Shown here: positions 16,478 to 24,546 of the stretch, piece after piece | Layout: every line of letters begins with the position of its first letter | Position numbering within the stretch: position 1 is the stretch's first letter | Assembly: GCA_022616235.1 (NCBI GenBank) | Contig: JAKEFC010000142.1 | Coordinates: 1-47,065, forward strand | DNA from: Planctomycetota bacterium | GTDB taxonomy: Bacteria > Planctomycetota > UBA8108 > UBA1146 > JAKEFC01 | DNA length: 47,065 bases | Reading direction: 5' to 3' | Made by a program: the position numbers and the translations under genes | Notes under the pieces: model-generated | Told to the model about the DNA's origin: nothing | The model's input: only the letters and a program-made list of their open reading frames with translations | The model's database searches: none

Positions 16478-18265
16478 ATGTACGGTTACGGGCTCATCGG
16501 CAACTGCCAGATCTCGGCGCTGATCAGCGAGCGCGGCTCGATCGATTGGCTGTGCCTTCCGCGCCCCGACAGCGATCCCGTCTTCGGCCGCATGCTCGAT
16601 CCCGCGGGCGGGCACTTCTCGATCGAGCTGGCGGGCGGCGGCGACGATCGGAGCCCGTCGTGCTCGCAGTCGTACCTCGAGAATACGAACATCCTCGTCA
16701 CCGAGCAGCGCCGTGCGGGGGTGGCGATTCGCATCACGGACTTCTGCCCTCGGTTTTACCAATTCGGCCGCAACTACCGCCCGCTGATGCTGCTTCGCAT
16801 CGTGGAGCCGATCGCCGGCTCGCCGCTGGCGTCGTGCGAATGCCGCCCGGTATCCGGATGGGACAAGAAGCCGCTCGCAGCGGAGCGCGGGAGCAGCCAT
16901 TTTCGCTACCGCGCGCGCGACTCCGTGCTCCGCCTCACGACGAACATGCCGCTCACCTATCTGGAATCGGGACAACCCTTCGCGCTCGAAGCCAAGATCT
17001 ACCTGGGGCTCACCTGGGGGGTCGGCATCGAGGACGATCTCGCGCGCGTCGCCGAGGACTTTCTCGCGCAGACGGCCCAGTATTGGCGCACGTGGGTGAA
17101 GCACTGCTCGATCCCGACGCTCCACCAAAGAGAGACGATACGGTCCGCGCTCGCCTTGAAGCTCCACTGCTACGAGGACACGGGCGCCATCGTCGCCTCG
17201 CCGGCGACCAGCATGCCCGAGGAGATCGGCAAGCAGCGCAATTGGGATTACCGCTACTGCTGGCTGCGCGACGCGTACTTCGCGCTCACTGCCTTTCACA
17301 ATCTCGGGCACTTCGAAGAGATGGAAGCTTTCCTGAAGTTCCTCCTGAACATCGCGCTCGCCGCGGACGGCACGCGCCAGCGGCTTGCTCCCGTCTATTC
17401 GGTGAGCGGCGCGCCGCCCTTGCCGGAGCGGACGCACGACGGCTGGTCCGGATTCGCGGAGAGCCGGCCCGTACGCAGCAACAATCAAGCGGCGGAGCAC
17501 GTCCAGCACGATGTCTACGGCGAGATGATTCTCACCTTCGCGCCGATTTTCCTGGACGAGCGCTTCCTCGGGCTGCGCACGAAGGAGCACGAAGGGCTCA
17601 TCGCGAACCTCGCGGCATCCTGCGCGGAGTTCATCGGCAAGGCGGACGCCGGCATCTGGGAGATCCGGGATCGATGGCAGGAGCATTCCTTCTCGAACCT
17701 CATGTGCTGGGCCGGCCTCGACCGCGCGGCGGCGATCCGGGCGCGCGGCTTCCTGCCGGAGTTGACACTAGACCTCGAGGCGGAGAGAACGCGCGCCGAA
17801 GCGGCGGTGCGCGGGGCGGCGCGTAACGGCTCCATCCGCAACGGGCCCAAGGACGAAAGTTGCGACGCGTCGCTCGCGCTGGTGAAGTTGCTGCGCTTCC
17901 CGGATGCGAACCTCGCTCGCGGCACCCTCGACAAGATCCGATCGGACTTGGCCGCCGGCGCGCGCGGCGAGCCGCCCGGGTTCCTCTATCGCTACCGCCG
18001 CGCGGACGACTTCGGCACTCCCGCGTCGGCATTCATCGCATGTTCCTTTTGGGAGATCCAAGGGCTCGCGCTCGCCGGATCGCAAGAGCCCGCGGCAGAA
18101 ATGATGAGTACGGTCCTGAGATCGGCAAATCACCTCGGCCTCTACTCCGAGCACTTCCTGCCCGGAGAGACGCGGCAGCTCGGAAACTTTCCCCAGGCCT
18201 ACTCGCACGTCGGGCAGATCAACGCGGCGTTTGCGCTCAGCCCTCCGTGGCACGAGGTTCTGTGA
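16478..18265 (+). CDS. Glycoside hydrolase family 15 protein (glucoamylase or trehalase type)
   Basis: 595 residues, full length for bacterial GH15. The N-terminal domain opens with YGLIGNCQISALISERGSID and LCLPRPDSDPVFGRML, typical of this group. The (alpha/alpha)6 catalytic barrel has RNWDYRYCWLRDAYFAL near residue 250 with a catalytic acid region, QHDVYGEMI in the middle, and the second acid region near the end (SEHFLPGETRQLGNFPQAYS). The enzyme hydrolyses alpha-linked glucose; GH15 includes glucoamylases and true trehalases. Its position opposite otsAB makes trehalose or an alpha-glucan the likely substrate. No signal peptide, so cytoplasmic. It shares the 46-base control region with otsA, and I see no strong ribosome site, so a very short leader is likely. 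Confidence 0.9.
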   Translation: MYGYGLIGNCQISALISERGSIDWLCLPRPDSDPVFGRMLDPAGGHFSIELAGGGDDRSPSCSQSYLENTNILVTEQRRAGVAIRITDFCPRFYQFGRNYRPLMLLRIVEPIAGSPLASCECRPVSGWDKKPLAAERGSSHFRYRARDSVLRLTTNMPLTYLESGQPFALEAKIYLGLTWGVGIEDDLARVAEDFLAQTAQYWRTWVKHCSIPTLHQRETIRSALALKLHCYEDTGAIVASPATSMPEEIGKQRNWDYRYCWLRDAYFALTAFHNLGHFEEMEAFLKFLLNIALAADGTRQRLAPVYSVSGAPPLPERTHDGWSGFAESRPVRSNNQAAEHVQHDVYGEMILTFAPIFLDERFLGLRTKEHEGLIANLAASCAEFIGKADAGIWEIRDRWQEHSFSNLMCWAGLDRAAAIRARGFLPELTLDLEAERTRAEAAVRGAARNGSIRNGPKDESCDASLALVKLLRFPDANLARGTLDKIRSDLAAGARGEPPGFLYRYRRADDFGTPASAFIACSFWEIQGLALAGSQEPAAEMMSTVLRSANHLGLYSEHFLPGETRQLGNFPQAYSHVGQINAAFALSPPWHEVL

Positions 18266-18326
18266 ATCTCGGGCGCCGCACCGCCCGCGCTCGAACCGAG
18301 AACGATTGCCGCTAGTGCGCGCCGAA

Positions 18327-18755
18327 CTAGAGCGCGTCGATCGCTTCGTTCGCGAGTTGGTCGCAGCGCTCGTTCTCCGGGTGTCCGGCATGCCCTTCGA
18401 TCCAACGCCAGTTCACGCGGCGCTTTTCGACTTCGGCGAGCAAGGCGATCCACAGCTCCTTGTTCATCACCGGCTTTTTGTCTGCCTTGCGCCAGCCGCG
18501 GCGGATCCAGCCCTGAACCCATTCGCGCATCCCCTTGACGACGTACTCAGAATCGCTGACGACGACCACCTCCGCGTCCGGAGGCAGGGCGGCGAGCCCG
18601 CGAATCGCCGCCGTCAGCTCCATGCGATTGTTCGTCGTGTCGCGCTCGGCCCCGGAGATCTCGTACGGCTTCCCGGCGAGCGTGTAGAGCGCGGCCCAGC
18701 CCCCGGGCCCCGGGTTGCCGCGGCACGCGCCGTCCGTGAACAACGTGATCTGCAT
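18327..18755 (-). CDS. rnhA: Ribonuclease HI
   Basis: 142 residues, close to the usual bacterial length, with the complete active site: Asp8 (LFTDGACRGNPGPGGWA), Glu46 (NNRMELTAA), Asp68 (VSDSEYV) and Asp132 (ENERCDQLANEA), plus His122 in EGHAGHPEN. A basic protrusion (RRGWRKADKKPV) is also present. The enzyme cuts RNA in RNA-DNA hybrids, for example primers and R-loops. It starts 13 bases after the RNase R stop and its ribosome site AGGAG overlaps that stop, so the two genes are co-transcribed. It is convergent with the GH15 gene. Confidence 0.96.
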   Translation of the reverse strand: MQITLFTDGACRGNPGPGGWAALYTLAGKPYEISGAERDTTNNRMELTAAIRGLAALPPDAEVVVVSDSEYVVKGMREWVQGWIRRGWRKADKKPVMNKELWIALLAEVEKRRVNWRWIEGHAGHPENERCDQLANEAIDAL

Positions 18756-18768
18756 GAGGGTGTCGCTC

Positions 18769-20934
18769 CTAGTCGCGGTGGTGCAGGTACTTGAGGTCTA
18801 CGACGCGGTGCAGGGGATCGGCCGCCATCACTTCGACCAACAGCTCGTCCCCGACGCGGAACGTGCGGCCTTTGTGCCGGCCGCGAAGCATGAAGAGCGC
18901 TTCCTTGAGTACGTAGAGATCGTCGCGCAGCGCCGACACGTGCACCATGCCCTCGATCTGATTCCCATCGAGCCGCACGAAGAATCCGTAGTCGAGCACC
19001 GATGTGATCACTCCGACGAAGCGCTCTCCGACGCGCCGCGCGAGCCAGGAGATCGCGCGCAATTTGTTCATCTCGCGCTCCGCCTCCTCGGCGTTTCGTT
19101 CCGTGTCGGTGCAGTGGCGGGCGAGGCGCCCCAAGTCGTCGCTCTGCCGCAGGATCCCCGCGGTCTCGGCGGAAGGCTTGCCGCCGAGAGGGCCGGCGAG
19201 GGCTCGATGCACGTAGAGATCCGGGTAGCGCCGGATCGGGGAGGTGAAGTGGCAGTACTCGTCCTTCGCGAGCGCGTAGTGCAGAGACTTGCCGGCTCCG
19301 TACTCGGCGCGCGCGAGCGAGCGCAAGAGTACGTAATTGACGACCGGTGCGAGCGGCTTGCCGCGCATCCCCTCGATGAGCTTCTGGAAATCGCTCGCGC
19401 CGCGCGCCTTCACTTCGGGGGCGATCTGCCGGCAGAACTTGAGGAAGCTCTCGACGTCCTCCTCCGCGGGGGCCGCATGGACGCGCCGCACGATGGGTAT
19501 CTCCCGCTCGGTCGCGATGCGCGCGACCGATTCGTTGGCGATGAGCATGAACTCTTCGATCAGGTTGTGGGCGCGGTCGCGGGGGCGAGAGGCCACGTTC
19601 ACGACTTCGCCCTCGGCATCCAGCTCGATATTCTGCTCTTCGAGGTCCAGCTCGATCGCGCCTTGCTCGATCCGCTTCGCGCGTAACAGCTCCCGCAGGC
19701 GGTCCATCTCGAAGAGCAGCTCGGCGAGGGGCGCTTCGCCGCGCGCCGGCTTCGCGCCATCGAGCAGGTCTTGCACTTCGGAGTAGGTGAAGCGCCGCTT
19801 GCTGTGGATCACCGCCGCTTCCAAGCGCCGGCTGCGCAGCTCGCCATCCGGCGCGATCTCGATCCAGACCGCCTGCACGAGCCGGTCCACGCCGGGCTGC
19901 AGCGAGCACAGCTCGTTTGAGAGCCGCTCCGGCAGCATGGGAATCGTCTTCCCGGGCAGATACACGGAAGTTCCTCGCTTGTAGGCGTCGCGATCGAGCG
20001 CGCTGCCCGCGCGCACGTAGTGGGAGACATCCGCGATGAACACGCCGAGCAGGTAGCCGCCGTCCCGCGTCCGCTCCAACGAGACTGCGTCGTCGAAGTC
20101 CTTCGCGTCCTCCGGATCGATGGTGAAGATCGTGTGGCCGCGCAGGTCGGCGCGCCGCTCGCGCTCGGCGGGGGGAACCCGCGCGGGGAATCGCTCCGCC
20201 TCGCGCAGCGCCTCGTCGGAGAAACTCTCCTCGATGCCGTACTCCGCTTGGATGATCTGCAAGTCGGCGCGCCAGCTCCCCTCCTTGGCGAGGATCTCCA
20301 CGACCTCGCCGGGGGGATAGCCGCCTACGGTCGGCCCCTGGCTGAGGCGCGCCATGACGCGCGCGCCGTCCTTCGCTCCCTTGGAGCTGCCCGCGGGGAT
20401 GTAGATCTCGCGCACGGACTCGTGCAGGAGCGGCTCGACGAGGCCCGCGCCGTGCTCTCCCTTGAAGTAGACGCCGATGAGCGCGCGGCGCGTGCGGCGC
20501 AGTACCAGGAGGATCCGGCCCTCGCGCGTGTCCGCGCCGGCGGCGCGCGAAGATTTCGAGCCGCGCTTCGGCTTCCGAATCTTCGCCAGCACGAGATCGC
20601 CGTCGTGCGCATCCTTCAGCCGCTCCGGCGCGATGAACACGTCGCCGTGGCCGTCCGGACACGCGGGGCGCACGAAGCCGAAGCCGCGCCGCTTCACGTC
20701 CAGTGTGCCGACGACCCAACCCTCCTTGCGCGGCGAGCACCAGCCGCGGCCATCGACGTGGACGGCGACCCCGGCCTCTTGCAGCTCGAAGAGCAGCTCG
20801 ACCAGCTCGCCGTGCTCGCGCTCCTTCGCCTCGAGCCTCTCGCCGAGCGCGGTGGCGTCGATCGGACGATAGTCGCGGCCATCGAAGTACGCTCGCGCTT
20901 GCGCTCGAAGCTGCTCTCGGCGTGCGGTTTCCAA
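18769..20934 (-). CDS. rnr: Ribonuclease R (3'-5' exoribonuclease)
   Basis: 721 residues with RNase II/R order. An N-terminal helical region is followed by cold-shock-like OB folds (GTLDVKRRGFGFVRP; DVFIAPERLKDAHDGD). The RNB catalytic domain has the metal site FTIDPEDAKDFDDAVS near residue 260 and HYVRAGSALDRDA; further marks are FTSPIRRYPDLYVHRAL and RHCTDTERNAEEAERE. A C-terminal S1 domain follows (VGVITSVLDYGFFVRLDGN). It degrades structured RNA processively. The start is a TTG at 20934 (AAGGCAGG lies upstream); no ATG is available nearby without lengthening the protein into intergenic repeat sequence. The C-terminal basic tail of E. coli RNase R is absent; the protein stops soon after the S1 domain. 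Confidence 0.95.
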   Translation of the reverse strand: METARREQLRAQARAYFDGRDYRPIDATALGERLEAKEREHGELVELLFELQEAGVAVHVDGRGWCSPRKEGWVVGTLDVKRRGFGFVRPACPDGHGDVFIAPERLKDAHDGDLVLAKIRKPKRGSKSSRAAGADTREGRILLVLRRTRRALIGVYFKGEHGAGLVEPLLHESVREIYIPAGSSKGAKDGARVMARLSQGPTVGGYPPGEVVEILAKEGSWRADLQIIQAEYGIEESFSDEALREAERFPARVPPAERERRADLRGHTIFTIDPEDAKDFDDAVSLERTRDGGYLLGVFIADVSHYVRAGSALDRDAYKRGTSVYLPGKTIPMLPERLSNELCSLQPGVDRLVQAVWIEIAPDGELRSRRLEAAVIHSKRRFTYSEVQDLLDGAKPARGEAPLAELLFEMDRLRELLRAKRIEQGAIELDLEEQNIELDAEGEVVNVASRPRDRAHNLIEEFMLIANESVARIATEREIPIVRRVHAAPAEEDVESFLKFCRQIAPEVKARGASDFQKLIEGMRGKPLAPVVNYVLLRSLARAEYGAGKSLHYALAKDEYCHFTSPIRRYPDLYVHRALAGPLGGKPSAETAGILRQSDDLGRLARHCTDTERNAEEAEREMNKLRAISWLARRVGERFVGVITSVLDYGFFVRLDGNQIEGMVHVSALRDDLYVLKEALFMLRGRHKGRTFRVGDELLVEVMAADPLHRVVDLKYLHHRD

Positions 20935-21048
20935 TGCGAGTACGCCTGCCTTTCGCGACCTGCCGCCGGAGCGTACGTACTCGGAGGGGTTCCCGCAATG
21001 CTACGCGCCGCGCTATGCCTCGGTCTTCTGCCGCGCGCAGCGCGCTCT

Positions 21049-21156
21049 TGGAGTGCAGTGGCCAGGCACCGCCTTGCCCCGCATTGACGCGAAGCGACGC
21101 GCCCATCACCGTTCGTGCCGCACGGCGAAAAGGCGGCGTCAAGCCGCCGCACTCCA
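21049..21156. repeat. Candidate interspersed repeat bounded by TGGAGTGC inverted ends
   Basis: TGGAGTGC at 21049-21056 is matched by GCACTCCA at 21149-21156. Just inside the right end is a 6-base hairpin (GGCGGC/GCCGCC, about 21132-21148). Read on the minus strand the right end begins TGGAGTGCGGCGGCTTGACG, a phrase I associate with intergenic repeats in PVC-group and acidobacterial genomes. Only one copy is in this window, so repeat status is inference. Confidence 0.4.
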
Positions 21157-21224
21157 TGCGTGGCGCACCGGCGCTCTCCGACCTTCCCCCACCGCGCGAA
21201 GCGCGTGCGCCCGCCGATGCAGAG

Positions 21225-21258
21225 CGGGGCGCGTCGAATCGCGATTCGACGCGCCCCG
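21225..21258. terminator. 34-base perfect palindrome, probable terminator of the pilus operon
   Basis: The two 17-base halves are exact reverse complements (CGGGGCGCGTCGAATCG and complement), centred at 21241/21242, 33 bases past the GspF/PilC stop. T-rich sequence (GTTTCTTGTCTT) follows on the plus side only. It is placed to end the minus-strand pilus operon or to block read-through in either direction. Confidence 0.55.
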
Positions 21259-21290
21259 TTTCTTGTCTTCCGTGTCGGCGAAGGCGCCGC

Positions 21291-22535
21291 TCAGCGTCCG
21301 ATCGTATCGATGATGCTGAGGAGCGGCATGAAGAGCGCCACGACGATGAATCCGACGGCCAATCCCATGCCGACGATGAGCAGCGGCTCGAGCAGGCTCG
21401 ACAACGACTCGACGAGCACGTCGACGTCGAGGTCGTAGTTGTCGGAGATCTTGTTCAGCATCTTGTCGAGTTCGCCCGTCTCCTCGCCGATGTCGATCAT
21501 GTTCACGAGCATCGGGTCGAAGACCTTGGATTGCCCCAGCGGGCCGGCGATCGTCTCCCCCTCGCGAATCGAGCCGTGCACGGTCGTAATGGCGGCGGCG
21601 ATCACCGTGTTGCCGACCGCATCGCGCACGATGTTCAGCGCCTCGAGGATCGGCACGCCGGAGGAGATCAAGGTTCCGAGCGTCCGGCAAAAGCGCGAGA
21701 TCGTCGACTTGCGTACGATTTGCCCGAAGATCGGCGCCTTGAGCTTGAAGCGATCGAGGGCCATGCGCCCCCCTTCGGAGCGCGCGACCAGCTTGAACGC
21801 CAGGTACATCAGGATCGGCACGCCGGGAAGCAAGAACCAATAGCTCTTCACGGCTTTCGACAGATCAAGCAGGATCTGCGTCGGCCAAGGCAGCGATGTT
21901 CCCATGTCCGCGAACATCTTTTGGAATTCGGGAATGACGAAGATCATGATCACGCTCAAGATCACGGACGCGACGGTGATGACGGCAGCGGGGTAGATCA
22001 TGGCGCCGCGCACCTTCTTGCGCAGCTTGAGCGACTTCTCTTGGAACTGGGCGAGCCGCAAGAGAATCACGTCGAGCACACCGCCGGCCTCGCCGGCGCG
22101 CACCATCGCGACGTAGAGGGAATCGAACGTCGATGGGTACTTCTGGAGCGCCTCCGAAAAGCTGGCCCCGCTCTCTACGTCGTTCGTGATCGTGTCGATC
22201 TGTTCCTTGAGTTTGCCGGGATTCATCTGCTGCGAGAGGATTCGCAGCGACCGCACGATGGGGAGCCCTGCGTCTTGAAGGGTCGCGAGCTGCGTCGTGA
22301 AGAGGGTCAGGTCCCGCTGCGAAACGCGATCGAAGAGCCGGATCCCTTTCTTCTTGGTCTCCGTTACTTCGCCCGACGCCGCCGCTGCCTTGGAGCCGCG
22401 CTTCTCTTGCAGGCGGGTCGGACGAAGACCGAGGGACCGGATCTTCTGCAGCGCTTCGTTCTTGTCGGTGGCGTCGACTTCGCGCTTGGTCTTGTTTCCG
22501 CTCGCATCGATCGCTTCGTACGCGTAAACCGCCAT
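21291..22535 (-). CDS. GspF/PilC-family inner-membrane protein of type IV pilus or type II secretion
   Basis: 414 residues from an ATG with ribosome site GGAGGGGA. A short N-terminal region (MAVYAYEAIDASGNKTKREV) precedes two GspF domains at about 85-205 and 290-410. The marks are FTTQLATLQDAGLPIVRSLR and the second-copy equivalent FCRTLGTLISSGVPILEALN, with AMVRAGEAGGVLDVIL and MIDIGEETGELDKMLNKI. Three membrane segments lie at about 190-210, 235-255 and 385-405. It is the platform that couples the ATPase to pilin assembly. It is the last gene of a unit with two GspE/PilB ATPases. The window cannot tell pilus from secretion use, since no pilin or secretin is present. Confidence 0.9.
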   Translation of the reverse strand: MAVYAYEAIDASGNKTKREVDATDKNEALQKIRSLGLRPTRLQEKRGSKAAAASGEVTETKKKGIRLFDRVSQRDLTLFTTQLATLQDAGLPIVRSLRILSQQMNPGKLKEQIDTITNDVESGASFSEALQKYPSTFDSLYVAMVRAGEAGGVLDVILLRLAQFQEKSLKLRKKVRGAMIYPAAVITVASVILSVIMIFVIPEFQKMFADMGTSLPWPTQILLDLSKAVKSYWFLLPGVPILMYLAFKLVARSEGGRMALDRFKLKAPIFGQIVRKSTISRFCRTLGTLISSGVPILEALNIVRDAVGNTVIAAAITTVHGSIREGETIAGPLGQSKVFDPMLVNMIDIGEETGELDKMLNKISDNYDLDVDVLVESLSSLLEPLLIVGMGLAVGFIVVALFMPLLSIIDTIGR

Positions 22536-22666
22536 GGTCTCCCCTCCAACGCGCCGCGCGCCTGTTCGGTCAGGATCGCGCGCGGTGCGGGCCTTGCTCC
22601 ATCCCTGTCAGCCTACTCGTCGCGGGCGCTGCCTGGCGCGCGCGCTCGCCACCTCTGCCTGCTAAC

Positions 22667-22689
22667 GATCCGGCGCCGCGCGCCGGATC
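22667..22689. other. Hairpin with three-base loop between the ATPase and GspF/PilC genes
   Basis: GATCCGGCGC at 22667-22676 pairs with its exact complement at 22680-22689 around the loop CGC. It sits 10 bases past the stop of the second ATPase. No T-run follows, so it is more likely to adjust the mRNA level of the downstream gene than to end transcription. Confidence 0.55.
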
Positions 22690-22699
22690 CCGAGCCGGA

Positions 22700-24442
22700 C
22701 TAGAGCACCGTCTCCTTGACGACCTCTTCGATGGTGGTAATTCCGTCATAAATATGCAAGAGCCCCGAGTCGCGCAGAGTGCGCATTCCCTCCTCCTGAG
22801 CAGCTCGGCGCAGCTCTTGGGTCGAGGCGCTGGACATGATCAGGTTGCGGACGCGGTCGGTCATGATCAGCATTTCGTAGATCGCGATCCGGCCGCGATA
22901 GCCGCTGTTGTTGCACTGCTTGCACCCCTTGCCGTAGTAGAAGGTGCGGCCGAGGACATCGGAGCGCCGGAGTTCCAGCTCCATGAGAGCTTCGTCGCTC
23001 GGCTCGTATTCCGTGCGGCAGCTCAAGCAAATGCGGCGGCATAGGCGCTGCGCGACGATCGCTTCGAGCGTCGCCGTGATGAGGAAGGCCTCCAGCCCCA
23101 AGTCCAGGATCCTGGTGACCGCCGACGGCGCATCGTTCGTGTGCAGCGTTGAGAACACCACGTGTCCCGTGAGGCTAGCCTCGACCGCGATCTGCGCTGT
23201 CTCGAGGTCGCGGATCTCGCCGACCAGGATCATGTCCGGGTCCTGGCGCAGGATGCTCCGCAAGCAGTGTGCGAACGTGACGCCGATATCTTCGTTGATC
23301 GGCACTTGCACGATGCCGTGCAGGTTGTATTCCACCGGGTCCTCGGTGGTGATGATCTTCATGTCGGGCGTGTTCGCGTGGTTCAGGCACGAATAGAGCG
23401 TCGTGGTCTTGCCGCTGCCGGTGGGGCCCGTCACGAGGATGATCCCGTTCGGCTTGGAGATCAGATACTGCATCGTCTTCAACTCTTGCGGCCGAAGCCC
23501 CAGCTTCTCGAGATCGAGCGCTACGTTGGAACGGTCGAGGACCCGCATCACGACCGATTCGCCGTACATCGTGGGGAGCGTCGAGACGCGCAGGTCTACC
23601 GGCTTGCCGCCGATATTCAACTCGATCCTGCCGTCCTGCGGCAGCCGCGTCTCCGCGATGTCGAGGTTCGACATGACCTTGACGCGCGAAATGACCGCGC
23701 GCGCGAGCTGAACCGGAGGCGGCATCATCTCGTAGAGCACGCCGTCCACGCGGTAGCGGATCTTGAATTCGTTTTCGAAGGGCTCGAGGTGGATGTCCGA
23801 AGCCCGGTCTTTGATGGCCTGCAAGAGCACCAGATTCAGGAGCTTCACGACGGGCGTCGCGTTGACGTCCTTTTGAAGCTGCTCGAGGTCCTGGACTTCT
23901 TCGCGCTTGTCGACGATCTCGAAGTCGCCGACCGCGAGCGAGCCGAGGACCGACTCCATCGACTCCGTCTTGCCCGCATAGTACTTTTCGAGCGCGCGGG
24001 TGATCGCTTCGTCGTCGGAAACCGCGCCCTTGATCTCCATGTTCAGCATGAACTTGATGTTGTCGAGGACGCTCACGTTCTGCGGGTCCGAGAGCGCGAC
24101 GGTGAGAGCCCCATTTTGGAAGTCGACGGGGACCACGCGGAAGCTCTCGGCGATGTTCACCGGCACCATGGCGATCAGCTCGGGAGGCAGGGACATCGAA
24201 TCGAGATCGACCGGGTTCATGCCGGCCTGCAACGCGAGCGCGTGCTTGATGTCCGCATCTTTCACGCTGCCGAGATCGACGAAGATGCGCCCGATCGCGC
24301 CCCCCTTCGTCTTCTGCACTTGCAGCGCTTCCTGGATGTCGAACTCCGACACCTTGCCGATTTGTTTCAGGATCTGTCCAAGCGGTTTGTTCTTGAACTG
24401 CTTGGCTCCCCCCTCGACTGGTTTCGGCATCGTTTGCTTCAC
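22700..24442 (-). CDS. GspE/PilB-family assembly ATPase (second of two)
   Basis: 580 residues. An N-terminal GspE-N/MshEN domain (LGQILKQIGKVSEFDIQEAL) precedes the hexameric ATPase with Walker A GPTGSGKTTTLYSCL, Walker B PDMILVGEIRDLETAQIAVE, His box LTGHVVFSTLHTNDAPSAV and the zinc-binding CxxC pairs CLSC and CKQC. It drives pilin polymerisation from the cytoplasmic face of the membrane. The start is a GTG at 24442 with GAGGA five to six bases upstream; an in-frame ATG follows four codons later. It lies between a first, related ATPase gene upstream and the GspF/PilC gene downstream in one unit. Confidence 0.93.
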   Translation of the reverse strand: MKQTMPKPVEGGAKQFKNKPLGQILKQIGKVSEFDIQEALQVQKTKGGAIGRIFVDLGSVKDADIKHALALQAGMNPVDLDSMSLPPELIAMVPVNIAESFRVVPVDFQNGALTVALSDPQNVSVLDNIKFMLNMEIKGAVSDDEAITRALEKYYAGKTESMESVLGSLAVGDFEIVDKREEVQDLEQLQKDVNATPVVKLLNLVLLQAIKDRASDIHLEPFENEFKIRYRVDGVLYEMMPPPVQLARAVISRVKVMSNLDIAETRLPQDGRIELNIGGKPVDLRVSTLPTMYGESVVMRVLDRSNVALDLEKLGLRPQELKTMQYLISKPNGIILVTGPTGSGKTTTLYSCLNHANTPDMKIITTEDPVEYNLHGIVQVPINEDIGVTFAHCLRSILRQDPDMILVGEIRDLETAQIAVEASLTGHVVFSTLHTNDAPSAVTRILDLGLEAFLITATLEAIVAQRLCRRICLSCRTEYEPSDEALMELELRRSDVLGRTFYYGKGCKQCNNSGYRGRIAIYEMLIMTDRVRNLIMSSASTQELRRAAQEEGMRTLRDSGLLHIYDGITTIEEVVKETVL

Positions 24443-24546
24443 CTTGTCCTCGTTCGACTTTCGAAATCCGTTCGAGTTTCCCTATCGCACCGAGCCACCA
24501 TCCCACGCGCGCTGCGCGCCCGCGACGCGCTCGCGCTTCTCCCCTC

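Larger units (their letters stand above)
20935..21290. other. Intergenic region with repeat-like element and palindrome
   Basis: 356 bases between the RNase R and GspF/PilC genes, both on the minus strand, so it should hold the end of the pilus operon and the start of the RNase operon. It contains a 108-base element bounded by inverted TGGAGTGC (21049-21156) and a 34-base perfect palindrome (21225-21258), listed separately. The long frames crossing it look non-coding. Confidence 0.55.

Noticed and set aside
12942-16479. Two-component sensor kinase suggested by the membrane-HAMP-like front end
   Set aside because: No histidine-kinase dimerisation or ATPase domain follows; the C-terminal part is clearly a GT20 synthase.
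18614-21157. 847-codon frame overlapping rnhA and rnr in another frame, beginning MECGGLTPP
   Set aside because: Low-complexity Arg/Ala-rich translation over genes with clear homology; its start comes from the intergenic repeat-like element.
20935-21290. Possible insertion-sequence end from TGGAGTGC inverted repeats
   Set aside because: No transposase fragment or target-site duplication seen; kept only as a candidate non-autonomous repeat.
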